Shown here one piece after another: positions 46,676 to 56,292 of a DNA stretch of 64,000 nt. Location: contig CP016269.1 in assembly GCA_001880285.1 (NCBI GenBank), forward strand, positions 3,010,210-3,074,209. Direction: 5' to 3'. A model generated the notes under the pieces. It did not search any database, was not told where the DNA came from, and worked only from the letters and a program-made list of their open reading frames with translations. Source of the DNA: Flavobacteriaceae bacterium UJ101 (GTDB taxonomy: Bacteria; Bacteroidota; Bacteroidia; Flavobacteriales; UJ101). Every line of letters starts with the position of its first letter. Positions within the stretch are counted from its first letter, which is position 1. The translations under genes and the position numbers were made by a program.

Positions 46676-49600
46676 TTAGTTTTTAATTTTTCGCTTTTCA
46701 TTTTTAATAGCTCTTTCTGCATTCCAACTATATAAAACAGGAACAACAAATAACGTTATTAAAGCTACTAGCATTCCTCCAAAACTTGGAATAGCCATTG
46801 GAATCATAATATCAGAACCACGTCCAGTTGATGTCAAAATAGGTAATAAAGCCAATAAGGTTGTGGCTGTTGTCATTAAACAAGGACGAATTCGTTTCTG
46901 ACCAGCTTCTATAACTGATTTTCTAATTTCTTCTTTGGTTTGGGGTTTGTTTTGATCAAATATTTGAGTTAGATAGGTTGCCATGACAACACCATCATCT
47001 GTAGCAATACCAAATAGTGCAATAAAACCAACCCAAACCGCAACACTTAAGTTAATGGTATGTATTTGAAACAATTCTCGAATATTTTGTCCGAAGAAAG
47101 AAAAGTTTAAAAACCAATCTTGCCCATACAACCAAATCATAATAAATCCACCAGAAAAAGCAATCATAATTCCTACAAAAACCATTAAGGTTGTACTCAC
47201 TTTTTTAAATTGAAAATATAGAATCAAGAAAATAATAAGTAATGCTAAAGGTACAATTAAGCTTAGTTTTTTTTCTGCTCGAATTTGATTCTCATAGGTT
47301 CCTGTAAAACTATAACTAATTCCATTAGGCACTATTAATTGTTTAGCATCAATCTTTGATTGAATCAAATGTTGTGCTTTTTCTACTACGTTGACTTCTG
47401 CTTCTCCTTCTATTTTATCAAATAAAACATAACCTACTAAAAAAGTATCTTCACTTTTAATTGATTGAGGTCCTTTTTCATACTTAATTTCTACCAAATC
47501 TTTTAGAGGAATTTGTGTGCCTCTTTTATTAGGAATATAAATGTTCTCTAAATCATTGTGAGATGAACGTAATTCACGAGGATAGCGAACACGAACAGGA
47601 TATCGTTCTCTTCCTTCAACTGTATAGGTTAATGGAATTCCACCTACAGCAATGGATAATGTTTGTTGCACTTCTTCAACGGATAACCCATAGCGAGCAA
47701 TAGCATCACGGTCAATATCAATTAATAAATAAGGTTTCCCTACAATTCGATCGGCAAAAACAGCTTCTTTTTTAACGCCCTCTACTTCTATTAAAATGGT
47801 CTCTAGTTGTAATCCAAAAGCCTCAATTTCTTTTAAATTTTGACCTTTAATTTTGATCCCCATCGGAGCACGCATTCCCGTTTGAAGCATTACCAAACGA
47901 GTTTCAATGGGTTGTAATTTTGGTGCAGAAGTTACACCGGGTAATTTGGTTACTTTAATAATCTCTTTCCAGATATCATCTGGAGAATGAATATGAGAAC
48001 GCCAATTTCTAAAGTATTCTCCTTTTTCATCTAAAATTAAGTCTGAAGGATTTACATCTTCACCCCAGTGAACGGTTTTCTTCTTATCTTTTAATGGAAA
48101 AGAACCATCTTCATTCATTTTAAAACGTGCTGGTTTTTTGTCTTCATTTAAAACAAACTCGGGTTTATAGTTAATTACATTTTCGAACATAGAAAGTGGT
48201 GCCGGGTCGATTGCACTTTCAATACGCCCTGCTTTACCTACTACTGTTTGTATTTCAGGAATATGAGCAACAGCTCTATCTAATTGTTGTAAAACCTTTT
48301 TGTTTTCTGAAATTCCAGCATGTGGTAAAGTTGTGGGCATCAATAAAAAAGAACCCTCATTTAAGGCTGGCATAAACTCTTTACCGATTCCAGGGAAGTT
48401 TTCAATAAGTGTCTTATTTTTGGTTCCCGTTATCTTTTCAATTCCCAACCAAGCTGTTATTCCAAATAAAAATAAAAACAATGGAATTATGAGAAATACT
48501 AGTTTATGATCTAATGTCCAGGTTAATAACCGAACATATAGTTTTCTAAAAAAGATGAAAAAACCTAATATTCCTAAAATAATAAGTGCTACAAAGAAAA
48601 AATTAGATAATAATCCTTTTTGAAAACCTAAAGGTCTCCAATATTCACTTAATAAATATATAACGGTAAATGCAACGATACCAATAGTCATATAATTGGT
48701 TTTAGAATCATCTAACCTATTAAAAAGATTGAGTAATTGAATGATTCCTATTATAATTAAAACAACACCTAAATAAACACCATAATAAATACCCACACAT
48801 CCTAAAAAGATTAGGATGATATTGAAAATTTTTCCTATTGTATTTTTGGGTATTTTAAATCCAAAAATCCACACAGCAAAAGGTGGAATAATCCATAATG
48901 CAACAATTACAGAAGCAATTAAAGCCATTGTTTTTGTATAAGCTAATGGAGTGAAAAGTTTTCCCTCAGCAGCTTCCATAGTAAACACAGGAATAAAACT
49001 TACTATAGTGGTTAAAACAGCCGTTACAATAGCTCCTGAAACTTCTGAAGTGGCTTTGTAGATCGTATGCGCTATTGAATCTGTTTTTTTAGCACGATCC
49101 ATGTATTGGATAATATTTTCAGAAAGAATAATACCGACATCTACCATTGTTCCAATTGCGATAGCAATTCCTGATAAAGCTACAATATTAGCATCAACTG
49201 AAAAAAACTTCATCCCTATAAAAACCATCAAAACAGCAATGGGTAATAATGCAGAAATGAGTCCTGAAGCTCGTAAATTCATCACCATAATTACAATAAC
49301 TAAAATGGTAATCAAAATTTCTAAAAATAACGCTTCATTTAGTGTTTCTAATGTTTCTTCAATCAATTCTGTTCGATCGTAAAAAGGAATTATGGTTAGT
49401 TTTGAAATGGTTCCATCTGCTAATTCTTTAGTCGGTAATCCTTTGCTTATTTCATTAATTTCTTCTTTTACATTTTGGATTACTTCCATAGGGTTTGCTC
49501 CATAACGGGCGATAATCACTCCACCGACCACTTCGGCTCCTTCTTTATCTAAAATTCCACGACGTGTTGTAGGGCCTAAGTTTACTTGAGCTAAGTCTTT

Positions 49601-50428
49601 AATACGAATTGGGGTATAATTAGCTTCTTCGACTACCGCATTTTCAATATTTTGAATAGATTTTATATAACCTAACCCTCGAACTAAATATTCAATTTGA
49701 TTGATTTCTAAAGTTTGAGCTCCAATTTCTTTATTACTATTTTTAACTGCGGATACAACTTGCTTTAATGAGATATTGTATTGACGTAGCTTTTCAGGAT
49801 CTACATCAATTTGATATTCTTGAACATGTCCTCCAATTGAAGCTACTTCTGAAACCCCTTTGGCTGAGGATAAGCCAAATTTCACATAATAATCCTGTAT
49901 GCTTCGTAGTTCTTGTAAATCCCAACCTCCTGTAACATTACCCTTTTCATCACGACCTTCTAGTGTGTACCAATAGATTTGGCCTAAACCTGTGGCATCA
50001 GGCCCAAGAGAAGGTTGTATTCCATCAGGAAGTAATCCTTTTGGTAAAGAATTCAATTTTTCAACAATACGACTTCTACTCCAATAAAAATCAATATCTT
50101 CTTCAAAAATGATGTAAATGCTTGAAAAACCAAACATTGAATTGCTTCGAATAGTTTTTACTCCTGGGATTCCTAATAAAGAAGTGGTTAAAGGATATGT
50201 TACTTGATCTTCTATATCCTGAGGAGATTGTCCTTCCCATTTTGTAAAAACAATTTGTTGATTTTCTCCAATATCTGGAATAGCATCAACGGCTACCGGA
50301 TCACGTGGAATACTATTTGTTTCCCAGTTAAATGGTGCAAACATAACTCCCGCTCCTATAATTAAAATTAATAGAATAAGTGCTACTAATTTATTGTCTA
50401 TTAGAAATTTAATACTTTTGTTAAGCAT
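46676..50428 (-). CDS. cusA: Heavy-metal efflux RND permease (CusA/CzcA-like)
   Basis: A 1250-residue inner-membrane antiporter with about 12 membrane segments in two halves and large periplasmic loops. Family features include the N-terminal DPVAVDAIPDIGENQQIVFTKW, LSGIAIAIGTMVDVGIIL and the second-half FIALFGIATDDGVVM, where the acidic residues form the proton path. It exports Cu/Ag or Zn/Co/Cd; the neighbouring CusB and HMA genes favour copper. It is preceded by a HYC_CC_PP-like gene. Confidence 0.94.
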   Translation of the reverse strand: MLNKSIKFLIDNKLVALILLILIIGAGVMFAPFNWETNSIPRDPVAVDAIPDIGENQQIVFTKWEGQSPQDIEDQVTYPLTTSLLGIPGVKTIRSNSMFGFSSIYIIFEEDIDFYWSRSRIVEKLNSLPKGLLPDGIQPSLGPDATGLGQIYWYTLEGRDEKGNVTGGWDLQELRSIQDYYVKFGLSSAKGVSEVASIGGHVQEYQIDVDPEKLRQYNISLKQVVSAVKNSNKEIGAQTLEINQIEYLVRGLGYIKSIQNIENAVVEEANYTPIRIKDLAQVNLGPTTRRGILDKEGAEVVGGVIIARYGANPMEVIQNVKEEINEISKGLPTKELADGTISKLTIIPFYDRTELIEETLETLNEALFLEILITILVIVIMVMNLRASGLISALLPIAVLMVFIGMKFFSVDANIVALSGIAIAIGTMVDVGIILSENIIQYMDRAKKTDSIAHTIYKATSEVSGAIVTAVLTTIVSFIPVFTMEAAEGKLFTPLAYTKTMALIASVIVALWIIPPFAVWIFGFKIPKNTIGKIFNIILIFLGCVGIYYGVYLGVVLIIIGIIQLLNLFNRLDDSKTNYMTIGIVAFTVIYLLSEYWRPLGFQKGLLSNFFFVALIILGILGFFIFFRKLYVRLLTWTLDHKLVFLIIPLFLFLFGITAWLGIEKITGTKNKTLIENFPGIGKEFMPALNEGSFLLMPTTLPHAGISENKKVLQQLDRAVAHIPEIQTVVGKAGRIESAIDPAPLSMFENVINYKPEFVLNEDKKPARFKMNEDGSFPLKDKKKTVHWGEDVNPSDLILDEKGEYFRNWRSHIHSPDDIWKEIIKVTKLPGVTSAPKLQPIETRLVMLQTGMRAPMGIKIKGQNLKEIEAFGLQLETILIEVEGVKKEAVFADRIVGKPYLLIDIDRDAIARYGLSVEEVQQTLSIAVGGIPLTYTVEGRERYPVRVRYPRELRSSHNDLENIYIPNKRGTQIPLKDLVEIKYEKGPQSIKSEDTFLVGYVLFDKIEGEAEVNVVEKAQHLIQSKIDAKQLIVPNGISYSFTGTYENQIRAEKKLSLIVPLALLIIFLILYFQFKKVSTTLMVFVGIMIAFSGGFIMIWLYGQDWFLNFSFFGQNIRELFQIHTINLSVAVWVGFIALFGIATDDGVVMATYLTQIFDQNKPQTKEEIRKSVIEAGQKRIRPCLMTTATTLLALLPILTSTGRGSDIMIPMAIPSFGGMLVALITLFVVPVLYSWNAERAIKNEKRKIKN

Positions 50429-50510
50429 GATTTTAATTTAAAATGAATTATTAAAAACAATAGCAACCAAGCCTTATAAGCTTATATGCTTCTAAAGTTT
50501 TTAATTTATT

Positions 50511-50897
50511 TTAAATTAAAAATGTTTCGTGAAGAATGTAAATTTTCTGGGGTAAATCGGGAGGATAAAAATCAATATAATTGACTTTCTTTTTATTCCC
50601 GATTTCTATAAATAAATCGTTTAAATTAATAAAAGAAATTGTATCTTGAATCCACAATTTTTTACTAAAATCAAAAGAAATATCAGTAGAAATAAAATCG
50701 ATAGAAGAAGCGTCTTTTTCAAAAACTACTGTTGAAGTACAGCATTTATTTTCATCAGAACAACAATCTTTTTGCTTTACTTTTTCATGCTTAGTCATTT
50801 TAGGACATTCATGTTTTTTGATAATAAAGGATGTTGAACTCAACATTACCAATATTACTAAAAGAAATGATGTTATTTTTTTTAATGACTCTTGCAT
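50511..50897 (-). CDS. HYC_CC_PP-family-like exported protein
   Basis: A 128-residue exported protein. An N-terminal hydrophobic segment (about 8-26) is followed by KKHECP, a Cys-rich CCSDENKCC stretch and a C-terminal YPPDLPQKIYILHETF. The HYC...CC...PP pattern is characteristic of a Bacteroidota family linked to metal efflux genes; here the first Cys sits in HEC rather than HYC. It is the first gene of the Cus operon, 82 bases ahead of cusA. Confidence 0.8.
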   Translation of the reverse strand: MQESLKKITSFLLVILVMLSSTSFIIKKHECPKMTKHEKVKQKDCCSDENKCCTSTVVFEKDASSIDFISTDISFDFSKKLWIQDTISFINLNDLFIEIGNKKKVNYIDFYPPDLPQKIYILHETFLI

Positions 50898-50900
50898 ACT

Positions 50901-50950
50901 AAACCAAAATTACTAAAAAATAATAATTTAAATGTATATAATTTTGGTTT
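50901..50950. promoter_or_regulatory. 12-bp inverted repeat upstream of the metal efflux operon
   Basis: AAACCAAAATTA (50901-50912) and TAATTTTGGTTT (50939-50950) are perfect complements 26 bases apart. They lie in the only gap ahead of the operon's first gene. They could be a regulator half-site pair or an attenuator stem; the hemF gene ends 4 bases beyond, so a hemF terminator is also possible. Confidence 0.5.
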
Positions 50951-50954
50951 TAAT

Positions 50955-51866
50955 TTATATCCATTCTTTAGGATGTTGTAAAACTTCGATTAATTTGGCT
51001 TCTGCAGATCCTTCTTCAGGAATATAATTATATACCCATTGTACATGAGGTGGTAAACTCATTAATATACTTTCTATTCTTCCATTTGTTTTTAAACCAA
51101 ATAGAGTTCCTCTATCATGAACTAAGTTAAATTCAACGTAACGCCCACGACGTATTTCTTGCCAATCTCTCTGATTTTGAATATATTGAGTTGATTTTCT
51201 TTTTTCTACAATTGGTATATAAGCTTCTAGGAAGCTATTTCCTATCTCTGTTGTGAAATTATACCAATCTTCCATAGATTGATCTTTATTTACTTTTAAA
51301 TAATCATAAAAAAGACCTCCTATACCTCTAGCTTCATTTCGATGTGTATTCCAAAAATAATCATCACATGCTTTTTTATATAAAGGGTAAAAATCCATGT
51401 TATGGTGATCACAAGCTGTTTTACAAACCTTGTGCCAATGAATGGCATCTTCTTCAAATATATAATAGGGAGTTAAATCTTGTCCTCCTCCAAACCATTG
51501 ATCAATGATGTTACCATTTTTATCATACATTTCAAAATAACGCCAATTAGCGTGAACAGTTGGTACAAAAGGATTTTTTGGATGCAATACTAAACTAAGC
51601 CCACAGGCAAAGAATGTTCCAGTTGTTACGTTTAATTTTTTTTGTAGTAATTCCGGTAGTTCTCCATGAACAGAAGAAATGTTTACCCCTCCTTTTTCAA
51701 AAACTTTTCCATTCGTTATGACACGTGTTTTTCCACCACCACCTTCTTCTCGAGTCCAAAGGTCTTCTTGAAATGTTGCGAAACCATCTACTTGTTCTAA
51801 TTTTTCACAAATTGTATTTTGAAGTTTTTTAATATAGTTTTCAAATTTTGTTTTATAAGAAATCAT
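50955..51866 (-). CDS. hemF: Oxygen-dependent coproporphyrinogen III oxidase HemF
   Basis: A 303-residue cytoplasmic heme-biosynthesis enzyme. It converts coproporphyrinogen III to protoporphyrinogen IX with O2. The signature GGGQDLTPYY and the downstream HKVCKTACDHH, RGIGGLFYD and YVEFNLVHDRGTLFGL are present. The length is normal. Its use of O2 indicates at least facultative aerobic growth. Confidence 0.97.
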   Translation of the reverse strand: MISYKTKFENYIKKLQNTICEKLEQVDGFATFQEDLWTREEGGGGKTRVITNGKVFEKGGVNISSVHGELPELLQKKLNVTTGTFFACGLSLVLHPKNPFVPTVHANWRYFEMYDKNGNIIDQWFGGGQDLTPYYIFEEDAIHWHKVCKTACDHHNMDFYPLYKKACDDYFWNTHRNEARGIGGLFYDYLKVNKDQSMEDWYNFTTEIGNSFLEAYIPIVEKRKSTQYIQNQRDWQEIRRGRYVEFNLVHDRGTLFGLKTNGRIESILMSLPPHVQWVYNYIPEEGSAEAKLIEVLQHPKEWI

Positions 51867-51891
51867 TTTGTTTGTTTAAATTATATATTTT

Positions 51892-52218
51892 TTAAAACGA
51901 AGTAAATAATAAACGTAAATAATGAAAAAATAAAATTCCATTTAAAATAGATAGTCCAATTCCAATCCACTTTAAATAATTTTTCTCACTAATTAAGCGT
52001 AAAATAAAACTTAAAGAAAAAATAAGTAAAACAATCGCTGTATAATTTACTCCATTATAACTTAAGAAGGAATATTCTGATAAATAATGATGTTGTTTTT
52101 CAATAGATGCTTCATGGCTTCCAACTACATCATTCCACACTAAAAAGAAATACAAAGGAAAGCTTATTAAAGCTCCCGAAAGAATTAAATATATATTTCG
52201 TCCTTTTGGAGTTAGCAT
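51892..52218 (-). CDS. Small membrane protein, unknown
   Basis: A 108-residue protein with three hydrophobic segments (about 10-27, 59-75, 84-103) and loops with few charges. No family recognised. It is in the same direction as hemF and the following two genes. It and the 67-residue protein at 52222 are separated by 3 bases, so they are likely co-translated. Confidence 0.7.
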   Translation of the reverse strand: MLTPKGRNIYLILSGALISFPLYFFLVWNDVVGSHEASIEKQHHYLSEYSFLSYNGVNYTAIVLLIFSLSFILRLISEKNYLKWIGIGLSILNGILFFHYLRLLFTSF

Positions 52219-52221
52219 TAA

Positions 52222-52425
52222 TTAAGTCTTTACTTTAAAATAATATATTAGAATGAAAGCTATAGCCATTACAACACGTATAACTCCTTTTGTACGTGTT
52301 TGCTTTGGATTTCCTTTGACTGAAAAAAATGGTAAATCAGGTTTCACTATATTAATGATTCCCATAACCAAAAAAGCAAGTCCAAAACCAATTATAAAAT
52401 TAGGGTTTATATTAAAATCAAACAT
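52222..52425 (-). CDS. Small two-pass membrane protein, unknown
   Basis: A 67-residue protein with two hydrophobic segments (about 8-25 and 47-63) and a basic central part, QTRTKG. No family recognised. It is in an operon-like run with the exonuclease upstream and the 108-residue membrane protein downstream. Confidence 0.65.
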   Translation of the reverse strand: MFDFNINPNFIIGFGLAFLVMGIINIVKPDLPFFSVKGNPKQTRTKGVIRVVMAIAFILIYYFKVKT

Positions 52426-52442
52426 AAAGTAGCGTAAATATA

Positions 52443-53207
52443 TTATTTATTAAAATTTCTCAATTTAATTCGTGTTAATACTTTTTTTGTATATAGTGGA
52501 AAATCAGCATTTTGTATCCAACTGTAATAACCTTGATCTTTTTGTAGTACTTCTTCCACTTTTTGTCCTTTGTACTTTCCAAAAGTAAAAACTTCATCAT
52601 CTCCATTGAATACTATAAATCCAGCCAAATCAGCTGTTTTTCTATGACTGGAAAAATTACTTAGAAATTTTATATCATTTTTAACTTCATCGTATTTTTC
52701 AACTTGTGCTTTTAATATTTCATAAGTTGCATTTGTATCAGCAGCAGCACTGTGAGCGTCAACTAAATCTTTATTACAATAAAATTTATAAGCTGCGGAA
52801 AGGTTTCGAGGTTCTAATTTATGAAAAATTACTTGTGCGTCTACTAACTTATGCTTTGCCAAATCAAAATCTACTTCTGCTCGAAGTAATTCTTCGGCTA
52901 ATAGAGGAACATCAAAACGGTTGGAATTAAATCCAGCTAAATCGGAATCTTTAATGATTTCGTATACTTTTGGAGCTAATTCTTTAAATGTTGGTTCATT
53001 TTCTACATCTTTATCATAAATACCATGAATAGCAGAAGTCGCTGGAGGAATTGGAATAGTTGGATTCACTTTCCAAGTATTACTTTCTTTATTTCCATTT
53101 GGGAATACTTTTAAAATGGAAATTTCTACAATTCGATCTTTAGCAACATTAATTCCAGTAGTTTCTAGGTCAAAGAAACAAAGTGGTTTTGAAAGATTTA
53201 GACTCAT
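52443..53207 (-). CDS. DnaQ-like 3'-5' exonuclease with ExoX-type C-terminal domain
   Basis: A 254-residue DEDDh nuclease. The N-terminal FFDLETTG carries the first Asp and Glu. GFNSNRFDVPLL and the HSAAADTNAT segment with the catalytic His and Asp follow. The C-terminal FTFGKYKGQKVEEVL...YYSWIQNADFP region (about 205-250) resembles the ExoX C-terminal domain. It could proofread or process DNA or RNA ends. It is followed closely by two small membrane genes. Confidence 0.88.
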   Translation of the reverse strand: MSLNLSKPLCFFDLETTGINVAKDRIVEISILKVFPNGNKESNTWKVNPTIPIPPATSAIHGIYDKDVENEPTFKELAPKVYEIIKDSDLAGFNSNRFDVPLLAEELLRAEVDFDLAKHKLVDAQVIFHKLEPRNLSAAYKFYCNKDLVDAHSAAADTNATYEILKAQVEKYDEVKNDIKFLSNFSSHRKTADLAGFIVFNGDDEVFTFGKYKGQKVEEVLQKDQGYYSWIQNADFPLYTKKVLTRIKLRNFNK

Positions 53208-53219
53208 GTTATATGTGGT

Positions 53220-53987
53220 TTATGTAAATTTCTTTTTAAATATAATGGATAATAGTATATACAATACAATGATTAAAGGTAAGGCTACTAGTTGAAAAAT
53301 AACAAGTAAAATGATTGAAATTATCAACAACAAATAACGATGAATATTCTCAGAAAAATTAAAATTCTTCATTTTAAAAGAGAACATAGGAATGTTACTC
53401 ACTAAAAGATAGCAAGATAGTAACGTTATAATCATTAAAAAACCTATATGATTGATTAAAGGAGTTAAAAAACTTTCGGGGACAAATATTTTTACCAAAG
53501 CTAATGATAAAATAAAAAGTGTATTCGCTGGAACGGCTAAGCCTTTGAAATTTTCTGTTTGTGTTTCGTCTATATTAAATTTTGCTAAACGTAATGCAGA
53601 AAATAATGTAATCAATAAACCTAATAAAATAAAATAATTAAAATCTCCTTTAGAATTTAATTCAATGGGAATCAAAAATATCATCAAAAAGCCTGGAAAT
53701 ACGCCAAAGGTTACCATATCTGCTAAGGAATCTAATTGGGCTCCTAATTCAGATTTTACATTTAATAATCTTGCAACCAATCCATCTGCAAAATCAAATA
53801 ATAAACTTGAAAAAATCAATAGTGTAATGATTTCAAACAAAAATTTTAAATCAATATCATTATATTCACCTCCTAAAGAAAAAAAGTTCTCTACTTTGAC
53901 AAGAATAGCATAACCCAAAACTAAAATGGCTAAACATCCACAAAAAAGATTAGCTAGTGTTATGATATTAGGTATATGTTTTCTCAT
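53220..53987 (-). CDS. pssA: CDP-diacylglycerol-serine O-phosphatidyltransferase
   Basis: It makes phosphatidylserine in the membrane. The start is placed at ATG 53987 (MRKHIPNIITLANL), because the 7 extra residues of the longer frame from 54008 are not family-like. The CDP-alcohol phosphotransferase motif DFADGLVARLL...GAQLDSLADMV (D-x2-DG-x2-AR-x8-G-x3-D-x3-D) is exact. Seven or eight hydrophobic segments follow. Confidence 0.92.
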   Translation of the reverse strand: MRKHIPNIITLANLFCGCLAILVLGYAILVKVENFFSLGGEYNDIDLKFLFEIITLLIFSSLLFDFADGLVARLLNVKSELGAQLDSLADMVTFGVFPGFLMIFLIPIELNSKGDFNYFILLGLLITLFSALRLAKFNIDETQTENFKGLAVPANTLFILSLALVKIFVPESFLTPLINHIGFLMIITLLSCYLLVSNIPMFSFKMKNFNFSENIHRYLLLIISIILLVIFQLVALPLIIVLYILLSIIFKKKFT

Positions 53988-54058
53988 TGAAAATACAAAT
54001 TTAATCAAAGATAAGTTTAAAAAATTAGTCTCAATAATTATTTTTTAATGTTGTTATA

Positions 54059-54104
54059 ATACAATAGATCTGACAGTAGTCCATTACCATCAGATCTATT
54101 GTAT
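54059..54104. terminator. Strong 15-bp hairpin between the PPIase and pssA genes
   Basis: ATACAATAGATCTGA and TCAGATCTATTGTAT are perfect complements around a 16-base loop. It lies 20 bases beyond the end of the PPIase gene at 54125 on the minus strand. No clear T-run follows, so it may be a terminator with weak tail or an mRNA-stabilising structure. Confidence 0.6.
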
Positions 54105-54124
54105 ATTGAGCTACTAAAAGTAGT

Positions 54125-55078
54125 CTATTTTACATCCATTAATTCTACATCAAATATTAAAGTAGCATTTGGTGGAATTACACCTCCTGCACCACGAGAT
54201 CCGTAAGCTAAATCAGAAGGAATAATAAAGGTTGCCTTTTCTCCTACTTTTAATAATTGAATTCCTTCATCCCAACCTGGAATCACATGTCCAACTCCTA
54301 AAGGAAAATCAATGGGTTGATTACGTTGAAGTGATGAATCAAATACTTGTCCATTGGTTAATTTACCTGTGTAATGTACAGAAACTGTTTTATTTTTTTC
54401 TGCTGGTACTCCATCATTTGTTTTTGTAATTCGGTAACGAAGTCCTGAAGCTGTTTGTTCAAAACCTTTTGAAATTTTGTCCAATTCTTCAGTAGCTTTT
54501 TTCTTAGCTTCTGCCTCTTTTTCTGCTTTAAGTTCATCAGCCTTAGCAAAAATGGATGCCGCATCAAAATTTTCAGCTTTTTCTCCAACACGAATAATTT
54601 CGACTGTATTCATTACGTCACCCGTTAGTGATTGATCGACTACATCTTGACCTTCCACTACCTTCCCAAAAACAGTATGCTTTCCATCTAACCAAGGTGT
54701 TTCGATATGTGTAATAAAAAACTGAGATCCGTTTGTACCAGGACCTGCATTAGCCATAGATAATACACCCGGTCCATCATGTTTCAAATCTGGATGAATT
54801 TCATCGTCAAAGTTATAACCTGGACCTCCTGAACCTGTACCAGTTGGATCACCTCCCTGAACCATAAAATCTTGATCATCACCATTGGCTACAGAAATGA
54901 CTCTATGAAATGTTAACCCGTTATAATAAGGTTCTCCTTCTGATTTTGCTGTGTTTTTAATTTTACCTTCAGCTAATCCAACAAAATTGGCTACTGTTAT
55001 CGGTGTTTTGTCGTATTCTAAATTAATTAAAATAGCTCCCTTATCAGTTGTTATTTTAGCGTAAATTCCGTCTTTCAT
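54125..55078 (-). CDS. Cyclophilin-FKBP fusion peptidyl-prolyl isomerase
   Basis: Two isomerase domains in one protein. A cyclophilin domain (about 1-170 from the chosen start) has [26 protein letters not shown] and [11 protein letters not shown] helical linker and an FKBP domain follow (about 215-317), with [16 protein letters not shown] and [15 protein letters not shown]. The start is ATG 55078 ([14 protein letters not shown]); the longer frame adds an unrelated 13 residues. No signal peptide is visible, so it is probably cytoplasmic. Confidence 0.88.
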   Translation of the reverse strand: MKDGIYAKITTDKGAILINLEYDKTPITVANFVGLAEGKIKNTAKSEGEPYYNGLTFHRVISVANGDDQDFMVQGGDPTGTGSGGPGYNFDDEIHPDLKHDGPGVLSMANAGPGTNGSQFFITHIETPWLDGKHTVFGKVVEGQDVVDQSLTGDVMNTVEIIRVGEKAENFDAASIFAKADELKAEKEAEAKKKATEELDKISKGFEQTASGLRYRITKTNDGVPAEKNKTVSVHYTGKLTNGQVFDSSLQRNQPIDFPLGVGHVIPGWDEGIQLLKVGEKATFIIPSDLAYGSRGAGGVIPPNATLIFDVELMDVK

Positions 55079-55154
55079 TATCTTAATTGTGTTTTGAATG
55101 ATGAAATTACAGTGCATTATTTGACTGTAAAATCATCATCTCTAGTTTCTTTTA

Positions 55155-56291
55155 TTATTCTATAATTTCAATATCAAAATATAAAGTTGAATTAGGTTTC
55201 ATAGGTCCCATTTGTCTGTTTCCATAGCCTAACGATGGAGGAACGATTAATTTTACTTTCGATCCTTTTTTGAATGTTGTTAAGGCTTCATCCCAACCTT
55301 TAATCACACGTCCTTCTCCAACAGGGAAAGAAATAGGTTGTCCTCTATCATAAGAAGAATCTACTTTTGTTCCATCTTCTAAAAATAAATTATAATGAAC
55401 TCGTGCTACATCTCCTTTTTTATAAGGCTCTCCTGTTCCTTCTTTTTCAATTACATATTTTAAACCTGAAGGTGTTGATTGAGCATTTTTCAATAATGCA
55501 TCCTTTCCAGCTAAAAATTCTTGCTTTTGCTTTTCTGCTTTAGCTTTCATCTCAGCCATCATTTTTTCACGCTCGTTCTGAATTTTTTCTTGTGTTTCTT
55601 TTTGGATTTCACCACCTACTAATTTTGCTTTTTCAACCATAGCAGCTGAATCTCTTGCTTCAAAAACCTTTTTTGCATCAAATGCTTTAGCATCTTTTCC
55701 TTTTCGGATGATTTCTATTTTTTCAATTACAACGGGTTCTTCTGGCATATCTCCCATTTTGGTTTTAACACCGTCAATTGAATCAATCGTTTCTAAACCT
55801 TTTACAACATGTCCAAATACAGAGTGGCGACCGTTTAAATGAAAAGTTGCAGTATCTGTAATGAAAAATTGTGATCCATTAGTATTTGGTCCACTATTTG
55901 CCATAGATAATGTTCCTTTTCTATCGTGTTTTAATGAAGAATCAAACTCATCTGGAAAAGAATATCCAGGTCCACCTTGGCCTGTTCCATCAGGATCTCC
56001 TCCTTGAATCATAAATTTATCAATCACACGGTGAAAGGTTAAACCATCATAAAATGGTGTTCCTTTAACTTTAGCTTTATTATCAATTGTTCCTTCGGCT
56101 AACCCTACAAAATTAGCAACCGTAACAGGTACTTTTTTTTCTTCTAATTTGATAACCATATCTCCCTTATTGGTCATCATATGAGCATACAATCCATCTT
56201 CTAAACTGTTGTATGTATCTTTATCTAATTCAACATTTGAACCACATGAAGCGATTAAAAGAACAGATAATAAACCGACAATTCTTTTCAT
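55155..56291 (-). CDS. Lipoprotein with cyclophilin and FKBP domains
   Basis: A paralogue of the preceding fusion, but exported: lipobox ASC at residue 16. The cyclophilin domain (about 30-195) has [23 protein letters not shown] and [12 protein letters not shown]; a coiled Lys/Glu helix follows. The FKBP domain (about 280-378) has VHYNLFLEDGTKVDSS and FPVGEGRVIKGWDEA. It likely folds envelope proteins. It begins 1 base after the GldI stop. Confidence 0.9.
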   Translation of the reverse strand: MKRIVGLLSVLLIASCGSNVELDKDTYNSLEDGLYAHMMTNKGDMVIKLEEKKVPVTVANFVGLAEGTIDNKAKVKGTPFYDGLTFHRVIDKFMIQGGDPDGTGQGGPGYSFPDEFDSSLKHDRKGTLSMANSGPNTNGSQFFITDTATFHLNGRHSVFGHVVKGLETIDSIDGVKTKMGDMPEEPVVIEKIEIIRKGKDAKAFDAKKVFEARDSAAMVEKAKLVGGEIQKETQEKIQNEREKMMAEMKAKAEKQKQEFLAGKDALLKNAQSTPSGLKYVIEKEGTGEPYKKGDVARVHYNLFLEDGTKVDSSYDRGQPISFPVGEGRVIKGWDEALTTFKKGSKVKLIVPPSLGYGNRQMGPMKPNSTLYFDIEIIE

Positions 56292-56292
56292 T

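Noticed and set aside
47600..49400. Short plus-strand frames inside cusA
   Set aside because: They are reverse-frame shadows of a conserved permease.
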